Below are positions 15,048-22,853 of a stretch of DNA of 27,644 nt, one piece after another. Each line of letters begins with the position of its first letter. The stretch's first letter is position 1. The stretch covers positions 1-27,644 of the forward strand of contig VSNY01000043.1 of assembly GCA_009774535.1 (NCBI GenBank). Direction: 5' to 3'. The notes under the pieces were generated by a model. The model saw only the letters and a program-made list of their open reading frames with translations. It was not told the DNA's origin and did no database searches. The position numbers were made by a program, and so were the translations under genes. The DNA comes from Lachnospiraceae bacterium (GTDB taxonomy: Bacteria > Bacillota > Clostridia > Lachnospirales > Lachnospiraceae).

Positions 15048-15155
15048 GATTGTTTCTCCTTTCGATGCTAAATCTTTCGATCCTGCTGATGCTTTTGATC
15101 GTTATTATGCTTTCTTATCGTGCAAGCTACACATAGTCTGGCGAACCCGTAAATC

Positions 15156-15455
15156 TTACAGGCCGCTGAAAATCTCGATATCCGCACTGTCTTCCGTCAG
15201 CTGGACAATCGCTTTTTTTCTGGCCGCAGTCCTGCCTGTGACAGCGCCGCGCCTTCTTTTTTTGCCAGGAAGATTCATGGTATTGACTTTTGCCACCTTC
15301 GTTCCTTCAAACATCTTTTCTACAGCTTCTTTGATCATGGATTTGTTTGCATCCGTGTGTACGTAGAAGGTGTACTTCTTGTCTGCCATAAGCCCCATGC
15401 TCTTTTCTGTAACCACTGGTTTTAGGATCACATCATAATACTGAATATTTGCCAT
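15156..15455 (-). CDS. rplW: 50S ribosomal protein L23
   Basis: A 99-residue protein at the tunnel exit that docks trigger factor and SRP. DVILKPVVTEKSMGLMADKK, FYVHTDANKSMIKEAVE and the MNLPGKKRRRG loop are typical. Its ATG overlaps the rplD stop by one base (TAATG), which suggests coupling. Confidence 0.98.
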   Translation of the reverse strand: MANIQYYDVILKPVVTEKSMGLMADKKYTFYVHTDANKSMIKEAVEKMFEGTKVAKVNTMNLPGKKRRRGAVTGRTAARKKAIVQLTEDSADIEIFSGL

Positions 15456-16075
15456 TATGCATACACCTCCTCGATTGCTGCAACTGCATCTTTCGATACA
15501 ACGAGTGTGTTATATTTTAAAATATCATATACATTAATCGTATTGATATAAGCCACTTTTACCGTAGGGATGTTTCTTGCGGAAAGAGCTACATTTTCAT
15601 TGTCCCCGCCAAGTACAACCAGCGCTTTTTCAGCATTTAACGCTTTTAATGCACTGACCATCTTCTTTGTCTTAATCTCGTCCAGATTCAGATCATCCAC
15701 AACGATAAACTTGTTCTCATTTACTGTAGTAGTGAGCGCTGATTTCAGGGCAGCCCTCTTTTCCTTTTTATTTAACTTAAAAGAATAATCTCTTGGTGTC
15801 GGTGCAAATACAACACCGCCGCCTTTCCACTGCGGAGATCTTGTAGAACCCTGTCTTGCGTGGCCGGTTCCTTTCTGTCTCCATGGTTTTCTTCCGCCGC
15901 CGCTGACTTCAGAACGCGTTTTCGCTTTCTGTGTTCCCTGACGTTTGTTGGCAAGCTGCTGCAGTACTGCCATGTGTACGAGGTGTTCGTTCACTTCCAC
16001 ACCAAAAATAGCATCGTTTAATTCCATACTGCCTACTTCTTTGCCTTCCATATTATAAACAGATACGTTAGCCAT
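15455..16075 (-). CDS. rplD: 50S ribosomal protein L4
   Basis: A 206-residue 23S rRNA-binding protein with a long tunnel loop, seen as SEVSGGGRKPWRQKGTGHAR then QGSTRSPQWKGGGVVF. In Escherichia coli L4 represses its own S10 operon by binding the leader. The structured leader upstream of rpsJ here makes a similar role plausible but unproven. Confidence 0.98.
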   Translation of the reverse strand: MANVSVYNMEGKEVGSMELNDAIFGVEVNEHLVHMAVLQQLANKRQGTQKAKTRSEVSGGGRKPWRQKGTGHARQGSTRSPQWKGGGVVFAPTPRDYSFKLNKKEKRAALKSALTTTVNENKFIVVDDLNLDEIKTKKMVSALKALNAEKALVVLGGDNENVALSARNIPTVKVAYINTINVYDILKYNTLVVSKDAVAAIEEVYA

Positions 16076-16101
16076 TTGTAAGTCCTCCTTTCCTGATTGC
16101 G

Positions 16102-16785
16102 CTATTTGTAAGATTTTACTGCTTCTTTGATGGTGATCAACGACTTCTTCGGCCCTGGTACGGAACCTTTGATCAGAAGAAGGTTGTTCTCTGCATCTAC
16201 TTTGACAACTTCAAGATTCTGAACCGTTACCTGCTCAGCACCCATATGTCCCGGCATCCCTTTGCCCTTGAACACACGGCTTGGTGAAGAACAAGCGCCG
16301 TTAGAACCCTGATGACGATGGAACTTGGAACCATGTGTCATAGGCCCTCTGTGCTGTCCATGTCTCTTAATAGCGCCCTGGAAACCTTTGCCCTTTGAAA
16401 TTGCAGTCGCATCTACCTTATCGCCCGCTGCAAAAATATCTGCCTTGATCTCGTCTGCCAGTTTATAATCTGCAGCGTTATCAAATTTAAATTCCCTTAC
16501 GAATCTCTTGCCAGACACACCGGCTTTGTCAAAATGGCCTTTTTCCGCCTTTGTCACACCATGTCTGTTTCTGATTTCTTTCTTTCCGTTGGCATCCTTG
16601 TTGATGATCTTGTCTTTTTTGTCTACAAAGCCAACCTGAACTGCACTGTATCCATCGTTTTCCACAGTCTTAACCTGCGTTACGAAACAAGGACCAGCCT
16701 GCAATACAGTCACCGGAGTTAATTCTCCGTTTTCGTTGAAGATTTGAGTCATTCCGACTTTCGTAGCTAAAATCGCTTTCTTCAT
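16102..16785 (-). CDS. rplC: 50S ribosomal protein L3
   Basis: A 227-residue protein of the large subunit core, slightly longer than the ~210 of many species owing to an insert around IINKDANGKKEIRNRHG. The central GFQGAIKRHGQHRGPMTHGS and the RVFKGKGMPGHMG signature are present. AGGAGG precedes the ATG. A 151-nt structured spacer separates it from rpsJ. Confidence 0.98.
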   Translation of the reverse strand: MKKAILATKVGMTQIFNENGELTPVTVLQAGPCFVTQVKTVENDGYSAVQVGFVDKKDKIINKDANGKKEIRNRHGVTKAEKGHFDKAGVSGKRFVREFKFDNAADYKLADEIKADIFAAGDKVDATAISKGKGFQGAIKRHGQHRGPMTHGSKFHRHQGSNGACSSPSRVFKGKGMPGHMGAEQVTVQNLEVVKVDAENNLLLIKGSVPGPKKSLITIKEAVKSYK

Positions 16786-16812
16786 TCTTTTACCTCCTGT
16801 TATCCTACAGCG

Positions 16813-16880
16813 GAACGCTAATTATATGCGTTCATCCTAGAACAGTTAGTAACATAAGTGGAATACCGCCTGGCAGTATT
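16813..16880 (-). promoter_or_regulatory. Structured RNA segment upstream of rplC
   Basis: On the minus strand two hairpins follow the attenuator: AATACTGC/GCGGTATT with a 3-nt loop (16862-16880) and GAACGC/GCGTTC with loop ATATAATTA (16813-16833). They lie between the attenuator-like hairpin and the rplC ribosome binding site. No clear promoter was found: the TATAAT in the loop has no -35. Confidence 0.5.
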
Positions 16881-16891
16881 GCTTCTATGAT

Positions 16892-16925
16892 AAAAACCCT
16901 TCAGGATTGTTGCCAAAATCTGAAA
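16892..16925 (-). terminator. Attenuator-like hairpin between rpsJ and rplC
   Basis: On the minus strand TTTCAGATT (16917-16925) pairs with AATCCTGAAG (16899-16908) over 9 bp with one bulged C, and GGG then TTTTT (16892-16896) follow. It begins 11 nt past the rpsJ stop. It could terminate part of the transcripts after rpsJ. Confidence 0.55.
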
Positions 16926-16936
16926 CCGTTACCGTC

Positions 16937-17248
16937 TTATTTCATCTTGATATCGATATTGACGCCAGCCGGTAACTCTAATCTGGTCAGCGCATCAACC
17001 GTCTTTTGTGTTGGTGCAATAATATCGATCAGTCTCTTATGAGTCCTCTGCTCAAACTGTTCTCTGGAGTCCTTGTATTTGTGTACGGCTCTTAAAATCG
17101 TAATCACTTCCTTCTTGGTCGGAAGTGGTACCGGTCCGCTCACCTGCGCTCCGTTTTTCTTAACAGTTTCGATAATTTTCTTTGCTGATGCGTCGATCAG
17201 CTCATGATCATAAGCTTTGAGGATAATCCTCATTGTCTGACTTGCCAT
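16937..17248 (-). CDS. rpsJ: 30S ribosomal protein S10
   Basis: A 103-residue protein of the 30S head that also acts as NusE in antitermination complexes. MRIILKAYDHELIDASAKKI and the loop VSGPVPLPTKKEVITILRA are canonical. GGAGG precedes the ATG. It is the first gene of the operon, behind a ~230-nt leader. Confidence 0.98.
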   Translation of the reverse strand: MASQTMRIILKAYDHELIDASAKKIIETVKKNGAQVSGPVPLPTKKEVITILRAVHKYKDSREQFEQRTHKRLIDIIAPTQKTVDALTRLELPAGVNIDIKMK

Positions 17249-17476
17249 AAAAAAAGTCGCCTCCTTATTCGCACTTAATATTCAGTACGACAAGCGGTGA
17301 CTGTACACGAACCCGTGTGTGTCCTGTTGACTACACACCATATTTCTACAGCATGGACTGCAGATATTCTAAACGTACAGTGACTTGTCGCCAGTTTCCT
17401 AACTTGACATTCGCTCCACGGAAAACCTGCCGTAGCGGCAGCAACCTCACGCTTCTTTGCTATCATGTCACAGCAC
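17249..17476 (-). ncRNA. Structured 5' leader of the S10 operon
   Basis: The approximate 228-nt leader runs from the predicted start of transcription to rpsJ. On the minus strand it offers CTGCCG-CTA-CGGCAG; AGTT-AGGA-AACT inside GTC...GAC; and a long-range two-part stem, CGACAAG (17384-17390) with CTTGTCG (17288-17294) and ACTGTAC (17375-17381) with GTACAGT (17300-17306), separated by a small internal loop. Inside it CTGCAG-TCCATG-CTGTAG and either GTGTGT/ACACAC or ACACG/CGTGT can form; the last two share bases. An autogenous ribosomal-protein leader is the likely role. Confidence 0.65.
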
Positions 17477-17481
17477 TTTGG

Positions 17482-17510
17482 ATTATAAACGAAAGGATGC
17501 GGGAATGCAA
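17482..17510 (-). promoter_or_regulatory. Promoter of the S10-spc operon
   Basis: On the minus strand TTGCAT (17505-17510), 17-bp spacer, TATAAT (17482-17487). A very A/T-rich stretch just upstream (17511-17540) looks like an UP element, as expected for ribosomal operons. Confidence 0.85.
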
Positions 17511-17539
17511 TATATTTTTGAAAAATATTGTATTTTTTT

Positions 17540-17558
17540 ATGTACAATCTATGTACAA
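17540..17558. repeat. Two ATGTACAA repeats with 11-bp period
   Basis: ATGTACAA at 17540-17547 and 17551-17558 lie on the same face of the helix, between the divergent promoters of the S10 operon and the methyltransferase. Each contains the palindrome TGTACA. This could be a regulator site or part of an upstream promoter element. Confidence 0.5.
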
Positions 17559-17578
17559 AATCATTTCTGAATACGCTA

Positions 17579-17607
17579 TTGACACCATATGTTCCTGCAT
17601 TTATTAT
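17579..17607 (+). promoter_or_regulatory. Sigma-A promoter of the methyltransferase gene
   Basis: A perfect TTGACA (17579-17584), 17-bp spacer and TATTAT (17602-17607). Transcription would start near 17614, which rules out the upstream in-frame start at 17610 as the main one. Confidence 0.8.
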
Positions 17608-17660
17608 GAATGAGATCATTTACGATACTATATTCACCCATCAGGATAAGGAGGCAAACC

Positions 17661-18521
17661 ATGTGGATCGCAGATCACTGGAAAGATTATGAAGTTATAG
17701 ATTGTTCAAACGGCGAAAAATTAGAGCGCTGGGGACGGTATATTTTGCTGCGCCCGGACCCGCAGGTTATTTGGAAGACGCAGAAAACAGACAAGCGCTG
17801 GCGGAATCTGAACGCGCACTATCATAGAAGCGCTAAAGGCGGCGGAGAATGGGAATTTTTTGATCTTCCGCAGCAATGGGAAATCCATTACGGAGCGCTT
17901 ACTTTTCATCTAAAGCCGTTTAGTTTCAAGCATACCGGACTGTTTCCGGAACAGGCTGTCAATTGGGACTGGATCATGGAAAAAATAAAAAAAGCCGGAC
18001 GTCCGGTGAAGGTGCTGAACCTTTTTGCCTATACGGGCGGCGCTACGCTGGCTGCCGCTAAGGCTGGGGCGCAGGTGACGCATGTGGACGCATCCAAAGG
18101 AATGGTCGGATGGGCAAAAGAAAATGCAGCCGCTTCCCATCTGGCAGACGCTCCGGTTCGATGGCTTGTGGATGACTGTATGAAATTCGCAGAACGAGAA
18201 ATCCGGCGCGGAAATACGTATGATGCTGTAATTATGGACCCGCCTTCCTATGGACGCGGGCCAAAAGGGGAAATCTGGAAGATTGAAGACGCTGTGTTTC
18301 CACTTATACAGTCATGCTGCAGGCTGCTTAGCAAACAGCCTTTATTTTTCCTGGTAAACTCTTATACGACCGGGCTGCAGCCCGCAGTGCTTGCATATAT
18401 GCTGGGTACCGCGCTGAAACAATATGGCGGGATCGCAGATGCGCAGGAAATCGGGCTTCCTGTAACTGCGAGCGGACTTGTGCTGCCGTGCGGCGCATCC
18501 GGACGGTGGGAAACTATATAA
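17661..18521 (+). CDS. Class I SAM-dependent rRNA-type methyltransferase
   Basis: A 286-residue cytosolic methyltransferase of the RlmI/RlmK-like group. The Rossmann SAM-binding motif I is VLNLFAYTGGATLAAAKAGA followed by VTHVDAS (motif II). Motif IV is DPPSYGRGPKGEIW, typical of RNA cytosine/guanine methylating enzymes. No PUA domain precedes it. The exact RNA target is not visible. AAGGAGG lies 6 nt before the ATG at 17661, giving MWIADHW. It faces away from the S10 operon and shares the upstream region; it converges on cysK with a 14-bp gap and no clear terminator. Confidence 0.9.
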   Translation: MWIADHWKDYEVIDCSNGEKLERWGRYILLRPDPQVIWKTQKTDKRWRNLNAHYHRSAKGGGEWEFFDLPQQWEIHYGALTFHLKPFSFKHTGLFPEQAVNWDWIMEKIKKAGRPVKVLNLFAYTGGATLAAAKAGAQVTHVDASKGMVGWAKENAAASHLADAPVRWLVDDCMKFAEREIRRGNTYDAVIMDPPSYGRGPKGEIWKIEDAVFPLIQSCCRLLSKQPLFFLVNSYTTGLQPAVLAYMLGTALKQYGGIADAQEIGLPVTASGLVLPCGASGRWETI

Positions 18522-18535
18522 ACAGATCTTTTCTT

Positions 18536-19468
18536 TTATTCGTTATCAAACATTGGCGTAGAAAGATACCTCTCCCCGGTATCCGGCAGCAGCGCCACAA
18601 TTGTCTTCCCTTTATTTTCCGGCCGCCTGGCCAGCTCTGTCGCTGCCCAGAGCGCTGCGCCGGATGAAATGCCGACAAGAATGCCTTCCATGCGCGCAAT
18701 CTCTCTTCCTTTTTGAAACGCGTCCTCATTTTCCACCCGGATAATTTCATCATATACAGATGTGTTCAATGTATCCGGCACAAATCCAGCGCCAATTCCC
18801 TGAATCTTGTGCGCACCCGGTTTTCCCTCAGACAGCACTGGCGAGGACGCTGGTTCCACCGCTACAATCTGAATCTTCGGATTCTTCGCTTTCAAATATT
18901 CGCCTGTGCCGGTAATCGTCCCTCCAGTACCAACACCTGCCACAAAAATATCGATCCTCCCATCCGTATCCTGCCAAATCTCCGGCCCTGTTGTTTCCCG
19001 ATGCATCTGCGGATTCAGCTGATTGACAAACTGCCCTGGAAGAAAGCTTCCTTTCATCTCTGCCGCTAATTCCTCCGCCTTGGCAATCGCGCCTTTCATC
19101 CCTTTGGCTCCGTCAGTCAGTACCAGCTCCGCTCCGTATGCTTTCATCAGATTTCTGCGTTCCACGCTCATCGTCTCCGGCATCGTAATGATAATCCGCA
19201 GCCCCAGCGCAGCCGCAATTGCAGACAAGCCGATTCCGGTATTTCCGCTGGTCGGTTCGATAATCACAGATTGCGCGTTAATACTGCCGCTCTCCCAGGC
19301 TTCCAGCAGGATTTTTTTTGCAATGCGGTCTTTTACACTTCCTGCCGGATTAAAATATTCCAGTTTCGCTAAAATAACTGCATCTAATTCATTCTTTTTA
19401 CTATATTTCCCAAGCTCCACGATCGGCGTATTGCCGACCAGTTCCATTACATTTTTATAAATTCTCAT
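18536..19468 (-). CDS. cysK: Cysteine synthase (O-acetylserine sulfhydrylase)
   Basis: A 310-residue PLP enzyme that makes cysteine from O-acetylserine and sulfide. The PLP lysine is K46 in NPAGSVKDR. The substrate loop PTSGNTG is at 72-78, the phosphate-binding GVGTGGTITGTG follows, and GIGAGFVPDTLN is the CysK-type block. Length is normal and all key residues are present. AAAGGAG precedes the ATG. It follows metY after 78 nt, so probably shares its transcript. In Bacillus subtilis CysK also binds the Rrf2 regulator CymR; an Rrf2 gene two genes upstream makes such a circuit possible here. Confidence 0.96.
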   Translation of the reverse strand: MRIYKNVMELVGNTPIVELGKYSKKNELDAVILAKLEYFNPAGSVKDRIAKKILLEAWESGSINAQSVIIEPTSGNTGIGLSAIAAALGLRIIITMPETMSVERRNLMKAYGAELVLTDGAKGMKGAIAKAEELAAEMKGSFLPGQFVNQLNPQMHRETTGPEIWQDTDGRIDIFVAGVGTGGTITGTGEYLKAKNPKIQIVAVEPASSPVLSEGKPGAHKIQGIGAGFVPDTLNTSVYDEIIRVENEDAFQKGREIARMEGILVGISSGAALWAATELARRPENKGKTIVALLPDTGERYLSTPMFDNE

Positions 19469-19546
19469 AAAGACTCCTTTTGCTCTAAAAAATAACGCTT
19501 ATTTGCTGACAGGCCCTTTGTTTTCTGTTATTTTGTTACCGTTCCG

Positions 19547-20854
19547 TTATTGCACTGCCTGAAACGCTTCCTCCAGATCCTGCAAAATATCATCAATATG
19601 CTCGGTCCCGATCGACAGGCGGATCGTATTCGGACGAATGCCCGCGCCAAGCAGTTCTTCTTCACTCATCTGGGAATGCGTTGTACTCGCCGGATGGATC
19701 ACCAAAGATTTGGCATCTGCCACATTCGCCAGCAGGGAAAACAACTCCAGATGATCTATAAACGCTTTCGCCTTCCCGGCATCGCCCCGAATCTCAAATG
19801 TAAAAATCGAACCGCCGCCCTGCGGAAAATATCTTTGGTACAATTCCTGCTGCTTTGGATCTGCGCTGACCGAAGGATGATGCACAGCTTCCACCTGTGG
19901 ATGGCTGTTAAGATACTGCACAACCTTAAGCGCATTTTCCACATGACGTTCCACTCTTAGCGACAAAGTCTCCAGCCCTTGCAGAAACAAAAACGCATGG
20001 AATGGGGAAAGCGCCGCTCCGGTATCACGCAGTAAAATCGCCCGAATCCGTGTCACAAACGCTGCCGCACCAGCCGCCTGCGTAAAACTGATCCCATGAT
20101 AGCTCGGGTTCGGCCCGGTAATATGCGCAAACTTTCCGGACGCTTCCCAGTCAAATTTTCCGGAATCAACCACGACTCCGCCAATCGCCGTTCCATGTCC
20201 GCCAATAAACTTGGTTGCAGAATGCACGACAAGATCAGCCCCATAAGAAATCGGGCGAACCAGGTACGGCGTTGCAAAAGTATTGTCAATAACGAGCGGA
20301 ATCTTATGCTTATGTGCAATCGCGGCGATTTCTTCAATATTCGTTACATCTGAATTCGGGTTTCCCAGTGTTTCAATAAATACCGCTTTTGTATTTTCTC
20401 TGATCGCGTCCGCAACTTCCGCAAAATCCGCCGGATCTACAAATGTTGTCGTTATTCCGTACTGCGGCAGCGTATGTTCCAGAAAATTGTAGGTTCCGCC
20501 GTAGATATTTTTTGCCGCGACGATATGGTCTCCCGCCAATGCCAGGTTCTGAATCGTATATGCAATCGCCGCTGCCCCGGAAGCTACTGCCAGTGCCGCC
20601 ACGCCGCCTTCCAATTTTGCCATCCGCTGTTCAAAAATATCCTGGGTGGGATTGGTCAGCCTGCCATAAATATTTCCTGCGTCTGTCAGATTAAAACGCG
20701 CTGCTGCGTGATCGCTGTTATGAAATACATACGAAGCTGTCTGATAAATCGGAACCGCCCTTGCGTCTGTAGCCGGATCCGGCTGTTCCTGCCCTGCGTG
20801 CAGCTGCAATGTTTCAAATTTGAATGCCCTGTCATTGTATGTTTTGTTTGTCAT
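19547..20854 (-). CDS. metY: O-acetylhomoserine / O-acetylserine sulfhydrylase
   Basis: A 435-residue Cys/Met-metabolism PLP enzyme. Features are the N-terminal FETLQLHAGQEQPDPATDAR, YGRLTNPTQD with the PLP-phosphate residues, and SATKFIGGHGTAIGG carrying the PLP lysine. Length (about 430) and FVETLGNPNSDV-like text favour O-acetylhomoserine aminocarboxypropyltransferase over the ~380-residue cystathionine lyases. It makes homocysteine directly from sulfide. AAGGAG lies 7 nt before the ATG. A strong promoter with a dyad in its spacer lies 71 nt upstream. Confidence 0.94.
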   Translation of the reverse strand: MTNKTYNDRAFKFETLQLHAGQEQPDPATDARAVPIYQTASYVFHNSDHAAARFNLTDAGNIYGRLTNPTQDIFEQRMAKLEGGVAALAVASGAAAIAYTIQNLALAGDHIVAAKNIYGGTYNFLEHTLPQYGITTTFVDPADFAEVADAIRENTKAVFIETLGNPNSDVTNIEEIAAIAHKHKIPLVIDNTFATPYLVRPISYGADLVVHSATKFIGGHGTAIGGVVVDSGKFDWEASGKFAHITGPNPSYHGISFTQAAGAAAFVTRIRAILLRDTGAALSPFHAFLFLQGLETLSLRVERHVENALKVVQYLNSHPQVEAVHHPSVSADPKQQELYQRYFPQGGGSIFTFEIRGDAGKAKAFIDHLELFSLLANVADAKSLVIHPASTTHSQMSEEELLGAGIRPNTIRLSIGTEHIDDILQDLEEAFQAVQ

Positions 20855-20924
20855 TTTTTTCTCCTTGCCCTGACTGGTTATGCCAGATTGTAATCCTTAC
20901 TGTATGTTGCGACTTCTTGTGTCA

Positions 20925-20953
20925 AGTATATCCTAGTTTTCCTAGTATGTCAA
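20925..20953 (-). promoter_or_regulatory. metY promoter with a dyad operator in its spacer
   Basis: On the minus strand TTGACA (20948-20953), 17 bp, TATACT (20925-20930). The spacer is filled by ATACTAG-GAAAA-CTAGGAT (20930-20948), an imperfect palindrome with 7-bp arms (6 of 7 matching) that is also a repeat of ACTAGGA. A protein bound there would block RNA polymerase; the Rrf2 regulator next door is the obvious candidate. Confidence 0.75.
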
Positions 20954-20967
20954 TATGAAAACTTCGA

Positions 20968-21402
20968 TTAAATACTGTAATCCCCGTCTTTCTGCAGCTT
21001 CCACCCCATCAGATCCGCCAGCGTAATATGATCAATCACATCGTTCACTGCCTCATTCATCTTACGGTACACAAGAACTGTCACACAATCATCGCTTTTC
21101 TCACAACCGCCAACCTCAGAATCCAGGCATTCCACCGGAGCCAGGCTTCCTTCCGTAAGCCGCAGGATCATTCCCACCGTATACTCTCCGGCAGGTCTGG
21201 TCAGCAGATAGCCTCCCTGGGGGCCGCGTACGCTGCGCACATACCCGGCTTTATTTAATACCGCAACAATCTGTTCCAGATATTTATCTGATATTTCCTG
21301 TCTGGCTGCGATCTCCTTGATTCTTACCGGCGTACCCGTATCATGCAGCGCCAGATCCAGCATCATACGAAGCGCATATCTTCCCTTGGTCGAAATCCTC
21401 AT
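20968..21402 (-). CDS. Rrf2 family regulator with three cysteines (CymR/IscR-like)
   Basis: A 144-residue winged-helix repressor. The N-terminus MRISTKGRYALRMMLDLA and the wing RSVRGPQGGYLLTRPA are classic Rrf2. C92, C100 and C106 match the region of the Fe-S ligands of IscR (C92, C98, C104), with slightly different spacing. CymR of Bacillus lacks this triad. The start at 21402 is fixed by GGAGGG 7 nt upstream; the frame extends to 21438 but that would read through the operator palindrome. It precedes metY and cysK in the same direction, so control of cysteine synthesis is likely. Confidence 0.92.
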   Translation of the reverse strand: MRISTKGRYALRMMLDLALHDTGTPVRIKEIAARQEISDKYLEQIVAVLNKAGYVRSVRGPQGGYLLTRPAGEYTVGMILRLTEGSLAPVECLDSEVGGCEKSDDCVTVLVYRKMNEAVNDVIDHITLADLMGWKLQKDGDYSI

Positions 21403-21420
21403 TTTTATCCCTCCGTATAT

Positions 21421-21435
21421 CTGTACACTGTACAG
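21421..21435. promoter_or_regulatory. Perfect 15-bp palindrome in the Rrf2 gene leader
   Basis: CTGTACA-C-TGTACAG is a 7-1-7 perfect dyad. It lies between the predicted -10 and the ribosome binding site, 18 nt before the ATG. It suits an operator for a homodimer; as RNA it could form a 6-bp stem with loop AGT. Confidence 0.65.
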
Positions 21436-21463
21436 CATTTCACATAATTCCTATTTTGCATAT

Positions 21464-21493
21464 ATGATATGATACCTGCCATTGAAAAGTCAA
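21464..21493 (-). promoter_or_regulatory. Promoter of the Rrf2 regulator gene
   Basis: On the minus strand TTGACT (21488-21493), 18-bp spacer, TATCAT (21464-21469). The -35 directly follows the MATE gene stop, so the regulator has its own promoter although it could also receive read-through. Confidence 0.55.
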
Positions 21494-21494
21494 G

Positions 21495-22853
21495 TCATAT
21501 CACCTGATGCTCCATCCATTTGCCGCTTAAAAAGCGAATGGTAAAGAAAATACTCCGGCAGATCCAGTCAATGCACATCCCCAGCCATACGCCCATCAGG
21601 CCCATATCCATCCGCAGTACAAAAAAATAAGACAGCACCACGCGAAAGATCCACATGCTCAAAATACTAATGCTCATTGTGTATTTGGCGTCTCCGCCGC
21701 TTCGCAGCACCTGCGGCAGCGTAAAGCTGAGCGCCCAGAAAAATATACTAAATACGCAAAAGAGACGGATGACTTCGATACACATTTGTTTTGCTGCTTG
21801 TGTCAGATGATATGCCTGGGCAACTGCGGGAATGGTGATAAAAACGGCGATATTCATAACCGCCAGCCCGGCCGCTGCGATTCCAAGCAGCAGCTTTGCA
21901 TACTGCCTGGCCTGCTTCTTTTCTCCGGCGCCCAGACACCGCCCGATCACTGGAATCACTGCCAGGCCGATCGTATTGCCGGGGATATTGGCAACGGTTG
22001 CGACCGTATTGGCAACTGCGTTTGCAGCGATTGCGGATGTTCCGAGTGTAGCTGTCAGACTGCTGACACAGAGTTTGCCGATCTGAAACATCCCGTTTTC
22101 CAGACCGCTTGGGATACCGATCACCAGAATCGGACGGATCAGTTCCCGCTGCGGCTTGAGATCCGCCAGCCGCTCGATACGAAACGGATGATCCGCCTTT
22201 TGCTGCCGCATCGTTACCCAGATCGCGGAAAAGACTCTGCCCGCCAGCGTAGCAAGCGCTGCGCCAAGTACGCCCATCTGAAATCCGTAGATCAGCAGCG
22301 CGTTCCCTGTAATATTAATTACATTCATGACCAGGCTGGCTTTCATGCTGATCTTGCTGTTGCCCTGCGCACGGAATAAGGCGGCGCCCGCATTATAAGC
22401 TCCCATAAACGGATAGGACGCCGCGCTGATCAGAAAATAAATTTGTGCGTATTTCATTACAGAGTCATCAATACTGCCAAATATAAACCGCAAAATCCCC
22501 CTGCTTCCGACTGCTGCCAGAATCATAACGACACTTGTGCTGATCAGCAGCACGCTGTACAGCTGCGCTGCACATTTTTTCATCTGCCTGTAATTTTTCT
22601 GGCCCATATACTGGCTGACTACGACTGCCCCGCCAGATGCAAGCGCGGACAGAATCTGGAAGACCAGCACATTTAATGTATCTACCAGGCTCACGCTGGA
22701 TACTGCCGCTTCACTTACGCTGGACACCATAAAAGTATCCGCCAGTCCCATCGTAACCGCCAGAAACTGCTCCAGCAGAAGCGGCCAGATCAACTTTGCC
22801 AGCTGCTGTCTTGTATAAAGAACCTCATTTTCATTCCCCTGCCACATTCCCAT
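21495..22853 (-). CDS. MATE family efflux transporter
   Basis: A 452-residue polytopic membrane protein; about twelve hydrophobic helices are expected in two halves. The N-terminal half shows LADTFMVSSVSEAAVSSVSL and GGAVVVSQYMGQKNYRQMKK; the second half begins near IPSGLENGMFQIGK and GNTIGLAVIPVIGRCLGAGE, the matching repeat. These antiporters export cationic drugs or metabolites with sodium or proton influx. The substrate is unknown. GGGAG lies just before the ATG; the in-frame ATG two codons later is an equally good start. It sits upstream of the sulfur genes without clear functional link. Confidence 0.93.
   Translation of the reverse strand: MGMWQGNENEVLYTRQQLAKLIWPLLLEQFLAVTMGLADTFMVSSVSEAAVSSVSLVDTLNVLVFQILSALASGGAVVVSQYMGQKNYRQMKKCAAQLYSVLLISTSVVMILAAVGSRGILRFIFGSIDDSVMKYAQIYFLISAASYPFMGAYNAGAALFRAQGNSKISMKASLVMNVINITGNALLIYGFQMGVLGAALATLAGRVFSAIWVTMRQQKADHPFRIERLADLKPQRELIRPILVIGIPSGLENGMFQIGKLCVSSLTATLGTSAIAANAVANTVATVANIPGNTIGLAVIPVIGRCLGAGEKKQARQYAKLLLGIAAAGLAVMNIAVFITIPAVAQAYHLTQAAKQMCIEVIRLFCVFSIFFWALSFTLPQVLRSGGDAKYTMSISILSMWIFRVVLSYFFVLRMDMGLMGVWLGMCIDWICRSIFFTIRFLSGKWMEHQVI

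Noticed and set aside
16818..16828. TATAAT upstream of rplC as an internal promoter
   Set aside because: No -35-like hexamer lies 16-18 bp upstream, and the hexamer sits in a hairpin loop.
17610..17660. Upstream start of the methyltransferase
   Set aside because: It would begin at or before the predicted transcription start, while AAGGAGG sits right before the ATG at 17661.
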